Source of the DNA: Pseudomonas sp. GM18
GTDB taxonomy: Bacteria > Pseudomonadota > Gammaproteobacteria > Pseudomonadales > Pseudomonadaceae
Length of the DNA stretch: 36,973 nt
Assembly (NCBI RefSeq): GCF_000282195.1
Contig: NZ_AKJT01000029.1
Coordinates: forward strand, 1 to 36,973
Reading direction: 5' to 3'
This document shows positions 7,136 through 16,545 of the stretch, in pieces (position 1 is the first letter of the stretch; every line of letters starts with the position of its first letter). The translations under genes and the position numbers were made by a program. The notes beneath the pieces are model-generated. The model did not search any database, had not been told where the DNA came from, and worked only from the letters and a program-made list of their open reading frames with translations.

Positions 7136-9283
7136 TTAGAATCGTGTCTGCACCGCCAATTCAAATGTGCGCGGTGTACCGAGGTAATACGCCGGCGACA
7201 CATGGGCGAATTCGGCATACACCTCGTTGGTCAGGTTGCGTACCCGGCCGGTGACGGTGGTGTGCCGGTCGACCTTGTAGCTGAGGAACGAGCCATAAAG
7301 CGTGTACGACGGCACGGTCATAGTGTTCGCACTGTCGGCAAACACCGACGCCACATAACGCGCATCGACGCCTCCTTGCCATTGCGGTGCAAAGTCATAG
7401 GTCAACCACAGATTGCCGACCCGGTCCGGCACGTTGGTCGGTGTATTGCCCTTGCGGGACACCACCACGCCTGCGGCATTCTTCTCGGTGAACTCGTCGT
7501 ACTGTGCATCGACCCAGGCAAAGTTGCCCTCGGCCAACAGCTTGTCGGTGATCCTGAAGGAACTGGCCAGCTCGATACCGTTGGATGTCTGCTGACCGAC
7601 CGGAATGCTCGTGGTCGGGTCCAGTGGATCGGTCACCGCGAAATCCTTGCGCTCGATGGTGTAAGCCGCCACCGTCGCCGAGCCGCGACCGTCCAGGTAA
7701 TCGAACTTGCTGCCGACCTCCCATTGCTTGCCGGTGGACACATCAAAGTCCTGGGTGCCATTGGGCTGCTCGGCGGCGGTGCTGTATTGAACGTAGGCAT
7801 TGGCTGTCGGAATGAACTGGTAGGTCAGGCCGACCCGGCCGGTCACCGGTTCCCAGCTGCGCTTGAGGTGCCGTGGGTTGCTGGCGGTCACGGTGCGGTG
7901 GTTAGTCACGTCCAGTTCGATGTCGTCATAACGCAGGCCCGTCAGTAACGACAGCTTGTCGGTCAGCGCCAGACGGTTTTCGACGAACAAGGCTTTGGTG
8001 GTGACTTCGTTGGTCTTGTCGCTGATAAAGCCCGGTTTGGTGCCCGGAATGTCGTAAAAGTGCCCCGGCTGAAAGTTGTTCGGGTCGACGGTGCTGGTGC
8101 CTTTGACGTTCAGCGGCGAGTTGGTGGTCTGGTTGACCTTGTACTCGAAACCGCCGGACCAGGTGGTGTCCAGGCCCAACAGGGTGTTGTCGTGGCGCAA
8201 TTCGAACTGGTTGCCGTTCTGCTCACCCTGATGCCGCACCTGATAGGCGGTGGAACGGTTCACCGCGCGGTTGTCGGCGCTGTACTGGTAGGTTTCCAGG
8301 TTGCGGTAATCGCGCTGGCTGTCGAGGTGGTAAAGGGTGTTGCGCAAGGTGGTGCTGTCGTTGATCCGGTAGTCGATGATCGAACGAACCCAGATCGTCC
8401 GTTGCTCGTAGCGACCATCCTCGACGTTGTAGTTGTTGAAGCGGTTGTGCTTGTCGATTTTCAGTTCGCCGGCCTTGGGGTTGAGCACCGGCGTGCCCCA
8501 GTAGGGGCTGTCTTCGTGTTCGTCCTGATATTCCAGAGCCAGGGTGTGTGACAGGTTTGGTGTCAGGTCGCTGAGTAATGAAAACGCCACGCTCCAGGCA
8601 TCGCGTTCCTGGCGGTCGATGTAGCCGTTGCTGGTGTTGTGGCTGACGTCGAGTCGTGCGTAGTGCTGCACGTCCGCGCCTGCCTCGCTCAGGGCGTGGT
8701 TGAGGCCGAACGCGGTTTCGGTGGTGTCGTAGCTGCCGTAGCTGACCCGACCTTCGACGGCTTGCTCCTCACGCGTGGCCAGTTTGGTCACGTAATTCAA
8801 TGAGCCGCCGACGGAACCGGCGCCATTGATCAGCGACGATGGGCCGCCCAGCAGTTCCACTCGATCATAAATCCAGGCATCCACCGGCCGCGCCAGACCG
8901 CCAGCCACATTGATGCCGTTGAACATCTGGGTGATCTGGCTGCTGGTAAAACCACGATACGAGACAAAACCGCCGAAGCCGGGCGGTGCGCTGGCACTCA
9001 CCCCGGGCAGGGTATTGGCGGCGTCCTGGAAGTTCTGCGCGCCATGGCGTTCGATGTCGTTGCGATTGGCAATGGCCACCGAGGCCGGGGTTTCGCGCAC
9101 GCTCAGGCCGAGCCGCGAAGCCATGCCGCTGGATTGGTCCAGGCTCAAGGCTGGCTGAACTTCTTGTTCGCCGTCGATGGTGATTGGCGCGAGCTCTACG
9201 GTGGATTGCGCCCAGGCGTTAACAGACAGGCAGGCGAACAGGCTGGCCAGCAAAGGGCTCGCCAGTAAAAGAGCATGTTTCAT
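7136..9283 (-). CDS. TonB-dependent outer-membrane receptor, siderophore-receptor type
   Basis: A 715-aa outer-membrane transporter. Signal peptide residues 1-25 end in NAWA, followed by a TonB-box-like ELAPITI (about 30-36). There is no N-terminal STN signalling domain. The plug follows (SVRETPASVAIANRNDIERHG, TLPGVSAS, YRGFTSSQITQMFNGINV, DRVELLGGPSSLINGAGSVGGSLNYVTK) and then a 22-strand barrel ending in the insertion signal VQTRF. Plug motifs are those of ferric-siderophore receptors, but the genomic partner is a DUF2946 gene, a family often found beside copper or other metal receptors, so the substrate is open. The AGGA 7 bases before ATG 9283 is good. No Fur box was found by eye. It probably forms an operon with the DUF2946 gene 89 bases upstream. 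Confidence 0.92.
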   Translation of the reverse strand: MKHALLLASPLLASLFACLSVNAWAQSTVELAPITIDGEQEVQPALSLDQSSGMASRLGLSVRETPASVAIANRNDIERHGAQNFQDAANTLPGVSASAPPGFGGFVSYRGFTSSQITQMFNGINVAGGLARPVDAWIYDRVELLGGPSSLINGAGSVGGSLNYVTKLATREEQAVEGRVSYGSYDTTETAFGLNHALSEAGADVQHYARLDVSHNTSNGYIDRQERDAWSVAFSLLSDLTPNLSHTLALEYQDEHEDSPYWGTPVLNPKAGELKIDKHNRFNNYNVEDGRYEQRTIWVRSIIDYRINDSTTLRNTLYHLDSQRDYRNLETYQYSADNRAVNRSTAYQVRHQGEQNGNQFELRHDNTLLGLDTTWSGGFEYKVNQTTNSPLNVKGTSTVDPNNFQPGHFYDIPGTKPGFISDKTNEVTTKALFVENRLALTDKLSLLTGLRYDDIELDVTNHRTVTASNPRHLKRSWEPVTGRVGLTYQFIPTANAYVQYSTAAEQPNGTQDFDVSTGKQWEVGSKFDYLDGRGSATVAAYTIERKDFAVTDPLDPTTSIPVGQQTSNGIELASSFRITDKLLAEGNFAWVDAQYDEFTEKNAAGVVVSRKGNTPTNVPDRVGNLWLTYDFAPQWQGGVDARYVASVFADSANTMTVPSYTLYGSFLSYKVDRHTTVTGRVRNLTNEVYAEFAHVSPAYYLGTPRTFELAVQTRF

Positions 9284-9372
9284 CGATAAATCCTGAATTC
9301 TTGGCTAGGAAACAGCGCACAGGCAAACGCCACGCGTTGGCGCGGTGGGCTGATCGGAACAGGCAAGGAAAC

Positions 9373-9759
9373 TCAGGCGAAAGGCGGTGCGCGGGGGTTG
9401 GCCGATGGCCAGATGAAGCGGGCAGGGAGGTCAGCGTTGGCGATGTTTGCCAAGGGTGGACTATGCTGCTGCGGCAGGATTGCCAGCGTCAGGCTTGAAT
9501 TGAGCGTCGGGCCCATGTCGCCGGTGGAACACAGCGGGCAAGCGAACGCCTTGGACAGGGTGGGCAGTTGCTCTTCGGAGGAGTTCGGGGAGACCGGTGC
9601 CTGGGTCGCAGGGTCAACCGCACAGAATTGGCCGCCGATGCCGTTGAGCTGCATCCCGATCATTTGCCCGTGACCGATACTGCAGGCAAGCACGTTGAAC
9701 AGGACGCAGCAATAAAGCATCCAGGCCATCAATGTGCGATCAGTTCGGGCGAATTTCAT
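9373..9759 (-). CDS. DUF2946 family protein, possible metal-handling
   Basis: A 128-aa protein with an N-terminal hydrophobic segment (LMAWMLYCCVLFNVLACSIGHG) that should be a signal peptide or anchor, so the rest is periplasmic. It carries the family's CPLC motif in AFACPLCSTGDMGP plus His/Met residues (GHGQMIGMQ) that could bind a soft metal. DUF2946 function is not established, but the family recurs beside TonB-dependent metal receptors, as here. ATG 9759 is preferred over the in-frame GTG at 9777 because it gives a standard signal sequence, although neither has a strong Shine-Dalgarno. The Cys pair and co-direction with the receptor suggest a joint metal-uptake role (inference). Confidence 0.8.
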   Translation of the reverse strand: MKFARTDRTLMAWMLYCCVLFNVLACSIGHGQMIGMQLNGIGGQFCAVDPATQAPVSPNSSEEQLPTLSKAFACPLCSTGDMGPTLNSSLTLAILPQQHSPPLANIANADLPARFIWPSANPRAPPFA

Positions 9760-9856
9760 GGGGCGGCACTTTACCACCGCCGATGACCAATGCCCTTACA
9801 AAAACGGGCAAGGAAGTTTATTTTTTTCCGCAACATTTCACACAGGATGTCTGAAC

Positions 9857-10294
9857 ATGAGCCTTTTGGTCGCGCAATGGATGGCTGCAATCTTTCTGGT
9901 CATCAGCCTGATCCACCTGTATTGGGCGGCGGGTGGCAAGTGGGGTAGCGAGGCGGTGGTGCCGAGAGTACCCGGGGAGGGCGGTGAGGCATCAAGGCCG
10001 GCGTTCAAGCCATCGGGCTTTGGCACGCTGCTGGTGGCGGTGGGGTTGCTGCTGATTGCGATGCTGGTGTGCTTGCGGGTCGGGCTGTATCTGCCTACGG
10101 TGCATCACTGGTCGTTGCAATGGGTGATCAGCGCGATTGCGCTGCTGATGTTCGCTAGAGCGATCGGCGATTCGAATCTGGTGGGGTTCTTCAAGCAGGT
10201 CAAGGATTCGAAATTTGCCCGGCTGGATACTTGGGCGTATTCGCCATTGTGCGTGGTGTTGGGGGCTGGATTGTTGGCAGTGGCCTGGATTTGA
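9857..10294 (+). CDS. DUF3995 family integral membrane protein
   Basis: A 145-aa inner-membrane protein with four hydrophobic helices: an N-terminal one followed by HLYWAAGGKWGSEAVVPRVPG, then LLVAVGLLLIAMLVCL, WVISAIALLMFARAIGD, and a C-terminal LCVVLGAGLLAVAWI. The YWAxGG start and W-x-P end pattern match DUF3995, whose function is unknown. ATG 9857 has AGGA 9 bases upstream, and the longer frame to 9734 would run through the divergent promoter region. It is transcribed away from the DUF2946/receptor pair across a 97-base gap. Confidence 0.8.
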   Translation: MSLLVAQWMAAIFLVISLIHLYWAAGGKWGSEAVVPRVPGEGGEASRPAFKPSGFGTLLVAVGLLLIAMLVCLRVGLYLPTVHHWSLQWVISAIALLMFARAIGDSNLVGFFKQVKDSKFARLDTWAYSPLCVVLGAGLLAVAWI

Positions 10295-10333
10295 AAAGCT
10301 TCGAGGCCCTGCCAACCAACACAATTCCCTGAA

Positions 10334-10696
10334 CTAGCTCCCGGTTTCCGTGCGCCGGCTACTCACCTCCGCCGGCACATCATCCCCCGCCATGCGCTTG
10401 CGAAACAGCGCCGCCCGGGCCAGCAGCAGCGTGGTTACCGGCACGGTGATCGACAGCAGAATCGGAATCAGCCAGGCATGCAGCACCGGCCCCGACTTGA
10501 GCGCCGAAAAGTAAATGATCGAAGCCAGTGCCACACACCACGCGCCCAATGTCGAGGCCAGTGCCGGCGGGTGCATGCGCTGGAAGTAATCCTTCATCCG
10601 CAGCAGCCCGACCGCGCCGATCAGCGCAAACAGACTGCTGAGCACCAGCAGAATCGCCACCGGAATTTCCACCCACAGAGACAGTTCAGCGCTCAT
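10334..10696 (-). CDS. shaG: Mrp/Sha cation:proton antiporter subunit G
   Basis: A 120-aa membrane protein of the MnhG/PhaG family with three helices and the hallmark LFALIGAVGLLRMKDYFQRMHPPALASTLG. It is the last gene of a six-gene operon (A/B fusion, C, D, E, F, G) encoding a hetero-oligomeric Na+(K+)/H+ antiporter in the inner membrane. It overlaps subunit F by four bases (ATGA). The C-terminal tail (AGDDVPAEVSSRRTETGS) is hydrophilic and probably cytoplasmic. Also called mrpG, mnhG or phaG. Confidence 0.92.
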   Translation of the reverse strand: MSAELSLWVEIPVAILLVLSSLFALIGAVGLLRMKDYFQRMHPPALASTLGAWCVALASIIYFSALKSGPVLHAWLIPILLSITVPVTTLLLARAALFRKRMAGDDVPAEVSSRRTETGS

Positions 10697-10971
10697 TCAA
10701 TCACCTCGCCGCGCAACAGGAATTTGGCCAGGGCAAACGAGCCGACGAAGCCGAACAGCGCGATCAGCAGCGCCGCCTCGAAGTAAGTGTCACTGGCATA
10801 ACGAATGCCCAGCGCGAGCATCATCAGCATGGCGATGATGTACAGGTAATCCAGGGCCAGAACCCGATCCTGGGCCGACGGGCCCTTGAACAGGCGGATC
10901 AGGGTCAGAATCATCGCCAGCGAAAAGATGAACAGGCTCAGCAGGATTGCGTTCGACAGCAATTCGCTCAT
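10693..10971 (-). CDS. shaF: Mrp/Sha antiporter subunit F
   Basis: A 92-aa protein of the MnhF/PhaF family with three membrane helices. The loop after the first helix has the conserved LIRLFKGPSAQDRVLALDYLYI. It overlaps subunits E and G by four bases each, indicating translational coupling and fixed stoichiometry. In this family subunit F contributes to complex assembly and has also been linked to bile-salt or cholate efflux in Bacillus. That role is not tested here. Confidence 0.92.
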   Translation of the reverse strand: MSELLSNAILLSLFIFSLAMILTLIRLFKGPSAQDRVLALDYLYIIAMLMMLALGIRYASDTYFEAALLIALFGFVGSFALAKFLLRGEVIE

Positions 10972-11456
10972 TCGAAGATCTCCATCAAGGGGCGCTCGTA
11001 AGTCGTCTTGAAGTGCTGGATGAATGGGCCTTCGTCATCCAGATCGAAGACGTGCAGCAACAGAATGCTGCGATCCAGCGCCAGTTCCGACCAGACCGTG
11101 CCGGGAATCACCGTGCAGATGATCGACAGCGCCGCCAGACCGTTGGCATCGCGCAAGTCCAGCGGCACCTTGATGAACCGCGAGCGAGGCGCGCGCCGCC
11201 CGGCATTGAGCACGCCCCAGGCCACGGCGAGGTTGGACACCAGCACATCGCGCCCAACCAGCAAGAACAAACGCAAAATCACCCCGGGGCGACGAATGCG
11301 GATCGGCAATGGTCGCAACTTGCGCATCATCAGCGGAGCGCAGAAGCCCAATACCGCGCCCAACAGCAAATTGCCAGGGCTCATCGACAGGTTCAACACC
11401 AGCCACAGCAGCCACAGGGACAACGACAACCACGGTGCAGGAAACAGACGCTTCAT
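10968..11456 (-). CDS. shaE: Mrp/Sha antiporter subunit E
   Basis: A 162-aa MnhE/PhaE-family protein. Two or three N-terminal helices (LSLSLWLLWLVLNLSMSPGNLLLGAVLGF) are followed by a cytoplasmic domain with the family motifs LFLLVGRDVLVSNLAVAWGVL, RSRFIKVPLDL and ITVIPGTVWSELALDRSILLLHVFDLDD-like sequence (here ICTVIPGTVWSE). It overlaps D and F by four bases. Confidence 0.92.
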   Translation of the reverse strand: MKRLFPAPWLSLSLWLLWLVLNLSMSPGNLLLGAVLGFCAPLMMRKLRPLPIRIRRPGVILRLFLLVGRDVLVSNLAVAWGVLNAGRRAPRSRFIKVPLDLRDANGLAALSIICTVIPGTVWSELALDRSILLLHVFDLDDEGPFIQHFKTTYERPLMEIFE

Positions 11457-13138
11457 GGCTGCACCTCCACCAGTACCGCCCTGGCTTCGGGACTCGGCAC
11501 CGCACGGGTGCCCAGCACCGCCATCACGTATTGCTGCGGGTTATTCAATGCTTGAGCGGCGGCCTGGGTGTAGCGCAGCAGCGGTTCAGCCTTGAACGTC
11601 AGCGCGATGCTCAGCCCCAGCAGCACGATGATCGGCACGCATTCCAGGCGGCGCAGCAAGGGCGACGGTCGCTCTTGCGGGGTCCAGAAACGCTGGATGC
11701 CCAAACGTGAGAAAGCGATCAATGAGGCCAATCCGGACAGGATCAACAACGCCAACAAACCCCATGCGCCGTTCGATACCGGCTCGTCGCTGCCATGACC
11801 CAGGCCCAGCGGGTTGAGCAGGGCGCTGAGCAGGCTGAGTTTGCCGATAAACCCGGAGAGCGGCGGCATGCCGATGATCAATAAAGCGCAGGCGATGAAG
11901 CTCAGGCCGAGGAAGGCCATGGTCCAGGGAATCACCTGACCGACCACGGCTTTCTGGTCGTCATCGAGGTTGAAGCCTTTGGGTGGCTGCAAGGATTCCA
12001 GGGGCCGTGGGAGCAGCTCGCCGTCATCATCCAGCGGCATTTCATTGGCCGAACGCGAACGCTCGATCAACTCCGCCAGCAGGAACAGTGCGCTCAACGC
12101 CAGGGTCGAGCTGACCAGATAGAACAGCGCCGCGCCGATCAGGTTCGGCTGGGCGAAACCGATGGCCGACAACAAAATGCCTGCCGACACCAGAATGCTC
12201 AGGCTGGCCATGCGCTCCAGGCGTTGCGCGGCGAGGATCGCCACGGCGGCGCAGACGATGGTCGCCATGCCGCCGTAGATCAGCCAGTCGCCACCGAAGT
12301 ACGCGGAGGCCCCGGCCTGGCCGGAGAACAGCAGCGTCCACAGGCGCAGCAAGGTGTAGACGCCGACCTTGGTCATGATCGCGAACATCGCCGCCACCGG
12401 CGCGCTGGCCGCGGAATAGGCCGGCACCAGCCAGAAGTTCAGCGGCCACATGCCGGCCTTGGCCAGGAACGCCACCGCCAGAATCGCCGCGCCGGCATGC
12501 AGCAGGCCGCGATCGGCTTCCGGCACCAGAGGGATTTTCAGCGCCAGGTCGGCCATGTTCAGCGTACCGGTAACGCCGTAGATCAGCGCCGAGCCAATCA
12601 GGAACAGCGACGAGGCCAGCAGGTTGATCGAGATGTAATGCAGCCCCGACGACACCCGCGGCCGGCCCGAGCCATGAAGCATCAGCCCGTAAGAGGCTGC
12701 CAGCAGCACTTCGAAAAACACGAACAGGTTGAACAGGTCCGCCGTGAGGAAGGCGCCGTACAGACCCATCAACTGAATCTGGAACAGTGCGTGGAAACTC
12801 GAACCGGCGCCGTCCCAGCGGGCCATGGCGAACAGCAGGGCGCTGACACCGATGATCCCGGTCAGCACCAGCATCAGCGCCGACAGGCGATCGACCACCA
12901 GCACGATGCCGAACGGCGCCTGCCAGTTGCCCGGCAGGTACACGCCGATGGAGCCAGGCACGCCGGTGGCCTGCGTCCATTGCAGCAACATCACGGCAAT
13001 GCCCAGCCCCAACAGGCTGGAGAACAGGTTGATTTTGGCCTTCAGCGGGCGGTGTTTCTCGCCCAGCATCAGCATCACGGCGGCGGTCAGCAGCGGCAGC
13101 AGGATCGGCGCGACAATCAGGTGGGTCATCGCCATCAT
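11453..13138 (-). CDS. shaD: Mrp/Sha antiporter subunit D
   Basis: A 561-aa, 14-helix membrane protein of the NuoM/NuoN-like proton-pump family (MnhD/PhaD). Motifs visible are the LFVFFEVLLAASYGLMLHG helix with the conserved glutamate, AFLAKAGMWPLNFWLVPAYSAASAPVAA, and GMPPLSGFIGKLSLLSALL. Together with subunit A it carries the ion-translocating channels. An acidic insert near residues 365-385 (ANEMPLDDDGELLPRPLESL) is a hydrophilic loop typical of proteobacterial D subunits. Four-base overlaps tie it to C and E. Confidence 0.93.
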   Translation of the reverse strand: MMAMTHLIVAPILLPLLTAAVMLMLGEKHRPLKAKINLFSSLLGLGIAVMLLQWTQATGVPGSIGVYLPGNWQAPFGIVLVVDRLSALMLVLTGIIGVSALLFAMARWDGAGSSFHALFQIQLMGLYGAFLTADLFNLFVFFEVLLAASYGLMLHGSGRPRVSSGLHYISINLLASSLFLIGSALIYGVTGTLNMADLALKIPLVPEADRGLLHAGAAILAVAFLAKAGMWPLNFWLVPAYSAASAPVAAMFAIMTKVGVYTLLRLWTLLFSGQAGASAYFGGDWLIYGGMATIVCAAVAILAAQRLERMASLSILVSAGILLSAIGFAQPNLIGAALFYLVSSTLALSALFLLAELIERSRSANEMPLDDDGELLPRPLESLQPPKGFNLDDDQKAVVGQVIPWTMAFLGLSFIACALLIIGMPPLSGFIGKLSLLSALLNPLGLGHGSDEPVSNGAWGLLALLILSGLASLIAFSRLGIQRFWTPQERPSPLLRRLECVPIIVLLGLSIALTFKAEPLLRYTQAAAQALNNPQQYVMAVLGTRAVPSPEARAVLVEVQP

Positions 13139-13479
13139 TCTTTAGGCTCCCGGCCATCCACATGGTCGGTGCCGGTCAGGCCCCGGGAGGCGAGCAGCAC
13201 CACCAGGAACAGCGCGGTCATGGCGAAGCTGATGACGATTGCGGTCAGCACCAGCGCCTGCGGCAGCGGGTCGGTGTAGTGCAGCAAATCCTGAGGCACG
13301 CCGTCCTTGATGTTCGGCTCCTTGCCGATGAACAGGCTGCCCATGCTGAAGATGAACAGGTTGACGCCATAGGACAGCAGGCACAGGCCCATGACCACCT
13401 GGAACGTCCGTGGCCGCAGGATCAGCCATACGCCGGACGCGGCCAGCACACCGATGGCGATTGCGATGACTTCTTCCAT
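13135..13479 (-). CDS. shaC: Mrp/Sha antiporter subunit C
   Basis: A 114-aa NuoK-like protein (MnhC/PhaC) with three membrane helices. The family pattern GLCLLSYGVNLFIFSMGSL and the PLPQALVLTAIVISFAMTALFLVVL helix are clear. Its ATG at 13479 overlaps the stop of the A/B gene by one base and its end overlaps D by four, so the operon is fully coupled. Confidence 0.93.
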   Translation of the reverse strand: MEEVIAIAIGVLAASGVWLILRPRTFQVVMGLCLLSYGVNLFIFSMGSLFIGKEPNIKDGVPQDLLHYTDPLPQALVLTAIVISFAMTALFLVVLLASRGLTGTDHVDGREPKE

Positions 13480-16409
13480 CAGATGGCTCCTTGGGTGACA
13501 ACGGCTTTGGCCGCGGGCCTGATTTGCGCGCTGGTTTTATGACCGCGTACCGATTGGTGGGCGAGGGCGGTGAGGATCAACAGTGTCGAACCGACCACCA
13601 CGGCGTACACGCCAATGTCGAAGAACAGCGCGCTGGCGATATGAATATCCCCCAGCAGTGGCAGTTCGAAATGCCAGGTGTGGGTGGTCAGGAACGGATA
13701 CCCGACCGCCATTGCCCCGAGCCCGGTGACGGTGGCGAACAGCAACCCGGTGCCCATCCAGCGCAACGGGCGCAGGCTCATTTGCGCCTCGACCCACTGG
13801 GTGCCGGCGACCATGTATTGCAGGATGAACGCCACTGACATCACCAGCCCGGCGACGAAACCGCCACCCGGTTGGTTGTGCCCGCGCAGGAACAGATAGA
13901 AGGAGATCACCAGGGCGATCGGCAACAGCAGGCGCACCAGCACCGCGGGCACCATCATGAAACCGAGCGCGGTGTCGCTGGCGTGACGCGGGTTGACCAG
14001 GTCGGTGACCACATCGGGTGCCAGCAAGCGCTGTTGGGCTGGCAATTGCAGGCTTTCTTTTGGCGGGCGGAAGCGTCGCAGCAGGGCGAACACCGCCAGG
14101 GCCACCGCCACCAGCACGGTGATTTCACCGAGGGTGTCGAAGCCACGGAAATCCACCAGCATTACGTTGACCACGTTGCTGCCGCCGCCTTCGGGCTGGG
14201 CACGACTGAGGTAGAACGAGGAAATGTCGTTGGGCGTCTGGCGGGTCAGCATCGCGTAGGACAACAGCGCCATGCCGCCACCGACCGCGGTCGACAGCAG
14301 CAAGTCACGAACCCGCCGCACCCGCGCCTTGCGCAGGCTGCTCGGCAACGGCGACACCTCTTCGATCCGTCGCGGCAACCAGCGCAGGCCGAGCAGGATC
14401 AGCACCGTGGTCACCACTTCGACCACCAGTTGCGTCAGGGCCAGGTCCGGCGCCGAGAACCAGACGAAGGTCACGCAGGTCATCAGGCCGCAGACGCTGA
14501 CCATGGTCAGGGCCGCGAGCCGGTGATACTTGGCTTGCCAGGCCGCGCCAAGGGCACAGGCAATCGCCAGCAGCCAGAGGATCACGAACACGATCGAGCC
14601 CGGAATTTTCGCCCGGTCGCCCCAGCTCAGGCTGCTGTGCAGCATCGGGATCAACCCGGCCAGCACCGCAGCGAGCACCACCAGGAACAGTTGGGTTTGC
14701 AGGCGCCGGGTGCTGATCCGCCGTTCCAGGCGACGGGCCAGACGCATCATGACCACCAGGCTGCGCTCGAACAGGCGCTTGCCGTTGAAGCGGTTGATCA
14801 CCGGCGGGTGCATGAAGCGCCCGCGCTTGAGCTGATTGCGCAGCAACAGGTAAAGCACGATGCCGCCGGACATGGCGATCAGGCTCATGATCATCGGTGC
14901 GTTCCAGCCGTGCCAGATGGCCAGGCTGTACTCGGGCAACGTGCCGCCCACCACTGGCAATGCCGCCGCCGCGAGCAGCGAGCTGACCACTTGCGCCGGA
15001 AAAATCCCCACCACCAGACAGGTAAACACCAGCAACTCCACCGGCGCGCGCATCCAGCGCGGCGGCTCGTGTGGAGTGTGCGGCAGGTCGGTGGCGGTCG
15101 GGCCGAAGAACACGTCGACGGTGAAACGCAGGGAGTAGGCCACGCTGAACGTCCCGGCGATGGTCGCGACGATCGGCAAGGTCATCTCGATCCAGGCCGT
15201 GGCATTGATGAACACGGTTTCGGCGAAGAACATCTCTTTCGACAGGAAACCGTTGAGCAGTGGCACGCCGGCCATGGAGGCACTGGCGACCATGGCCAGG
15301 GTGGCGGTGAACGGGATCAGTTTGACCAGGCCGCTGAGTTTGCGAATGTCCCGGGTGCCGCTTTCGTGGTCGATGATCCCGGCGGCCATGAACAGCGAGG
15401 CCTTGAACGTGGCGTGGTTGAGAATGTGGAACACCGCGGCCACGGCAGCCAGCGGACTGTTCAGGCCGAGCAGCAGGGTGATCAGGCCCAGGTGGCTGAT
15501 GGTCGAGTAGGCCAGCAGGCCTTTGAGGTCGTTCTGGAACATCGCGCAGTAAGCGCCGAGCAACAGGGTGCAGGCCCCGGCCCCGCTGACGATGTAGAAC
15601 CATTCTTCACTGCCGGACAGCGACGGCCACAGACGCGCGAGCAGGAACACTCCGGCCTTGACCATGGTCGCCGAGTGCAGATAGGCCGAGACCGGTGTCG
15701 GTGCCGCCATCGCGTGGGGGAGCCAGAAGTGGAAGGGGAATTGCGCGCTTTTGCTCAAGGCGCCGATCAGGATCAGGGGCAGCAGAATAGGGTAGAGGGC
15801 ATGCGCGCGAATCAGATCGCCGGCGGCCAGGACCTTGTCCAGGTCATAGCTGCCGACCACATGGCCGAGCAGCATGACCCCCGCCAGCAAACACAAACCG
15901 CCCGCGCCGGTAACCATCAATGCCATGTAGGCACCCCGTCGCGCATCGGCACGGTGGTGCCAGTAGCCGATCAACAGGAACGAGAAGAGGCTGGTCAGCT
16001 CCCAGAAAAACACGATCTGGATCAGGTTGCCGGAGATCACCAATCCCAGCATGGCGCCCATGAACGCCAGGAAAAACGCAAAGAAGCGCGGCACCGGATC
16101 GTCCGGTGACATGTAATAGCGGGCGTACAACGAAACCAGCGTGCCGATGCCCAGCACCAGCATCGAGAACAACCAGGCGAAACCGTCCATGCGCAGCACG
16201 AAGTTCAGGCCCAGGCTGGGGAGCCAGAAGAACTCTTCACGGATTACGCCGCCATGGGCGATTTGCGGGTACAAGAGGGCGACCTGGACGGTGCCGATCA
16301 AGGCAACCAGGCCAGCCAACAGCGATTCGGTATTACGCGCGTTGTGCGGCAGCAAGGCTGCCAGACAGCTGCCAATAAAAGGCAGAAGCAGTAGAACTAT
16401 CAGGGACAT
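13479..16409 (-). CDS. shaA: Mrp/Sha antiporter subunit A, fused to subunit B
   Basis: A 976-aa membrane protein. Residues 1 to about 480 are a NuoL-like proton-channel domain with the conserved glutamate E137 in NLIQIVFFWELTSLFSFLLIG and the SAQFPFHFWLPHAMAAPTPVSAYLHSATM loop. The middle carries the MbhE/DUF4040-like section (FVWFSAPDLALTQLVVEVVTT). From about residue 800 it continues into an MnhB domain (DTALGFMMVPAVLVRLLLP, RGHNQPGGGFVAGLVMS, DIGVYAVVVGSTLLILTALA). Separate MrpA and MrpB in Bacillus are one chain here, as in P. aeruginosa ShaA. It is the first gene of the operon. The start ATG 16409 has only a weak GAAG upstream. Its promoter should lie in 16410-16545, next to a palindromic repeat. 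Also known as mrpA, mnhA or phaA. Confidence 0.95.
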   Translation of the reverse strand: MSLIVLLLLPFIGSCLAALLPHNARNTESLLAGLVALIGTVQVALLYPQIAHGGVIREEFFWLPSLGLNFVLRMDGFAWLFSMLVLGIGTLVSLYARYYMSPDDPVPRFFAFFLAFMGAMLGLVISGNLIQIVFFWELTSLFSFLLIGYWHHRADARRGAYMALMVTGAGGLCLLAGVMLLGHVVGSYDLDKVLAAGDLIRAHALYPILLPLILIGALSKSAQFPFHFWLPHAMAAPTPVSAYLHSATMVKAGVFLLARLWPSLSGSEEWFYIVSGAGACTLLLGAYCAMFQNDLKGLLAYSTISHLGLITLLLGLNSPLAAVAAVFHILNHATFKASLFMAAGIIDHESGTRDIRKLSGLVKLIPFTATLAMVASASMAGVPLLNGFLSKEMFFAETVFINATAWIEMTLPIVATIAGTFSVAYSLRFTVDVFFGPTATDLPHTPHEPPRWMRAPVELLVFTCLVVGIFPAQVVSSLLAAAALPVVGGTLPEYSLAIWHGWNAPMIMSLIAMSGGIVLYLLLRNQLKRGRFMHPPVINRFNGKRLFERSLVVMMRLARRLERRISTRRLQTQLFLVVLAAVLAGLIPMLHSSLSWGDRAKIPGSIVFVILWLLAIACALGAAWQAKYHRLAALTMVSVCGLMTCVTFVWFSAPDLALTQLVVEVVTTVLILLGLRWLPRRIEEVSPLPSSLRKARVRRVRDLLLSTAVGGGMALLSYAMLTRQTPNDISSFYLSRAQPEGGGSNVVNVMLVDFRGFDTLGEITVLVAVALAVFALLRRFRPPKESLQLPAQQRLLAPDVVTDLVNPRHASDTALGFMMVPAVLVRLLLPIALVISFYLFLRGHNQPGGGFVAGLVMSVAFILQYMVAGTQWVEAQMSLRPLRWMGTGLLFATVTGLGAMAVGYPFLTTHTWHFELPLLGDIHIASALFFDIGVYAVVVGSTLLILTALAHQSVRGHKTSAQIRPAAKAVVTQGAI

Positions 16410-16545
16410 AGGCTTCTAATCTGCGGAAGTTTGTGAAGCATCATACGTGCCAGCTCCCCGATCACCAAACGCCAAGCTGTCGCAGAATCCTACAAGGTAG
16501 ACGGAAAAAACCTGTTTATCATTGTTTCAAAGGAGATGGGGTATC

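Noticed and set aside
12042..13279. Long open frames on both strands (373 aa and 351 aa)
   Set aside because: They overlap the well-supported subunit D gene in other frames and have no family motifs.
13872..16109. 745-aa plus-strand open frame
   Set aside because: His/Gln/Arg-rich antisense translation of the Mrp subunit A gene, a common artefact in high-G+C DNA.
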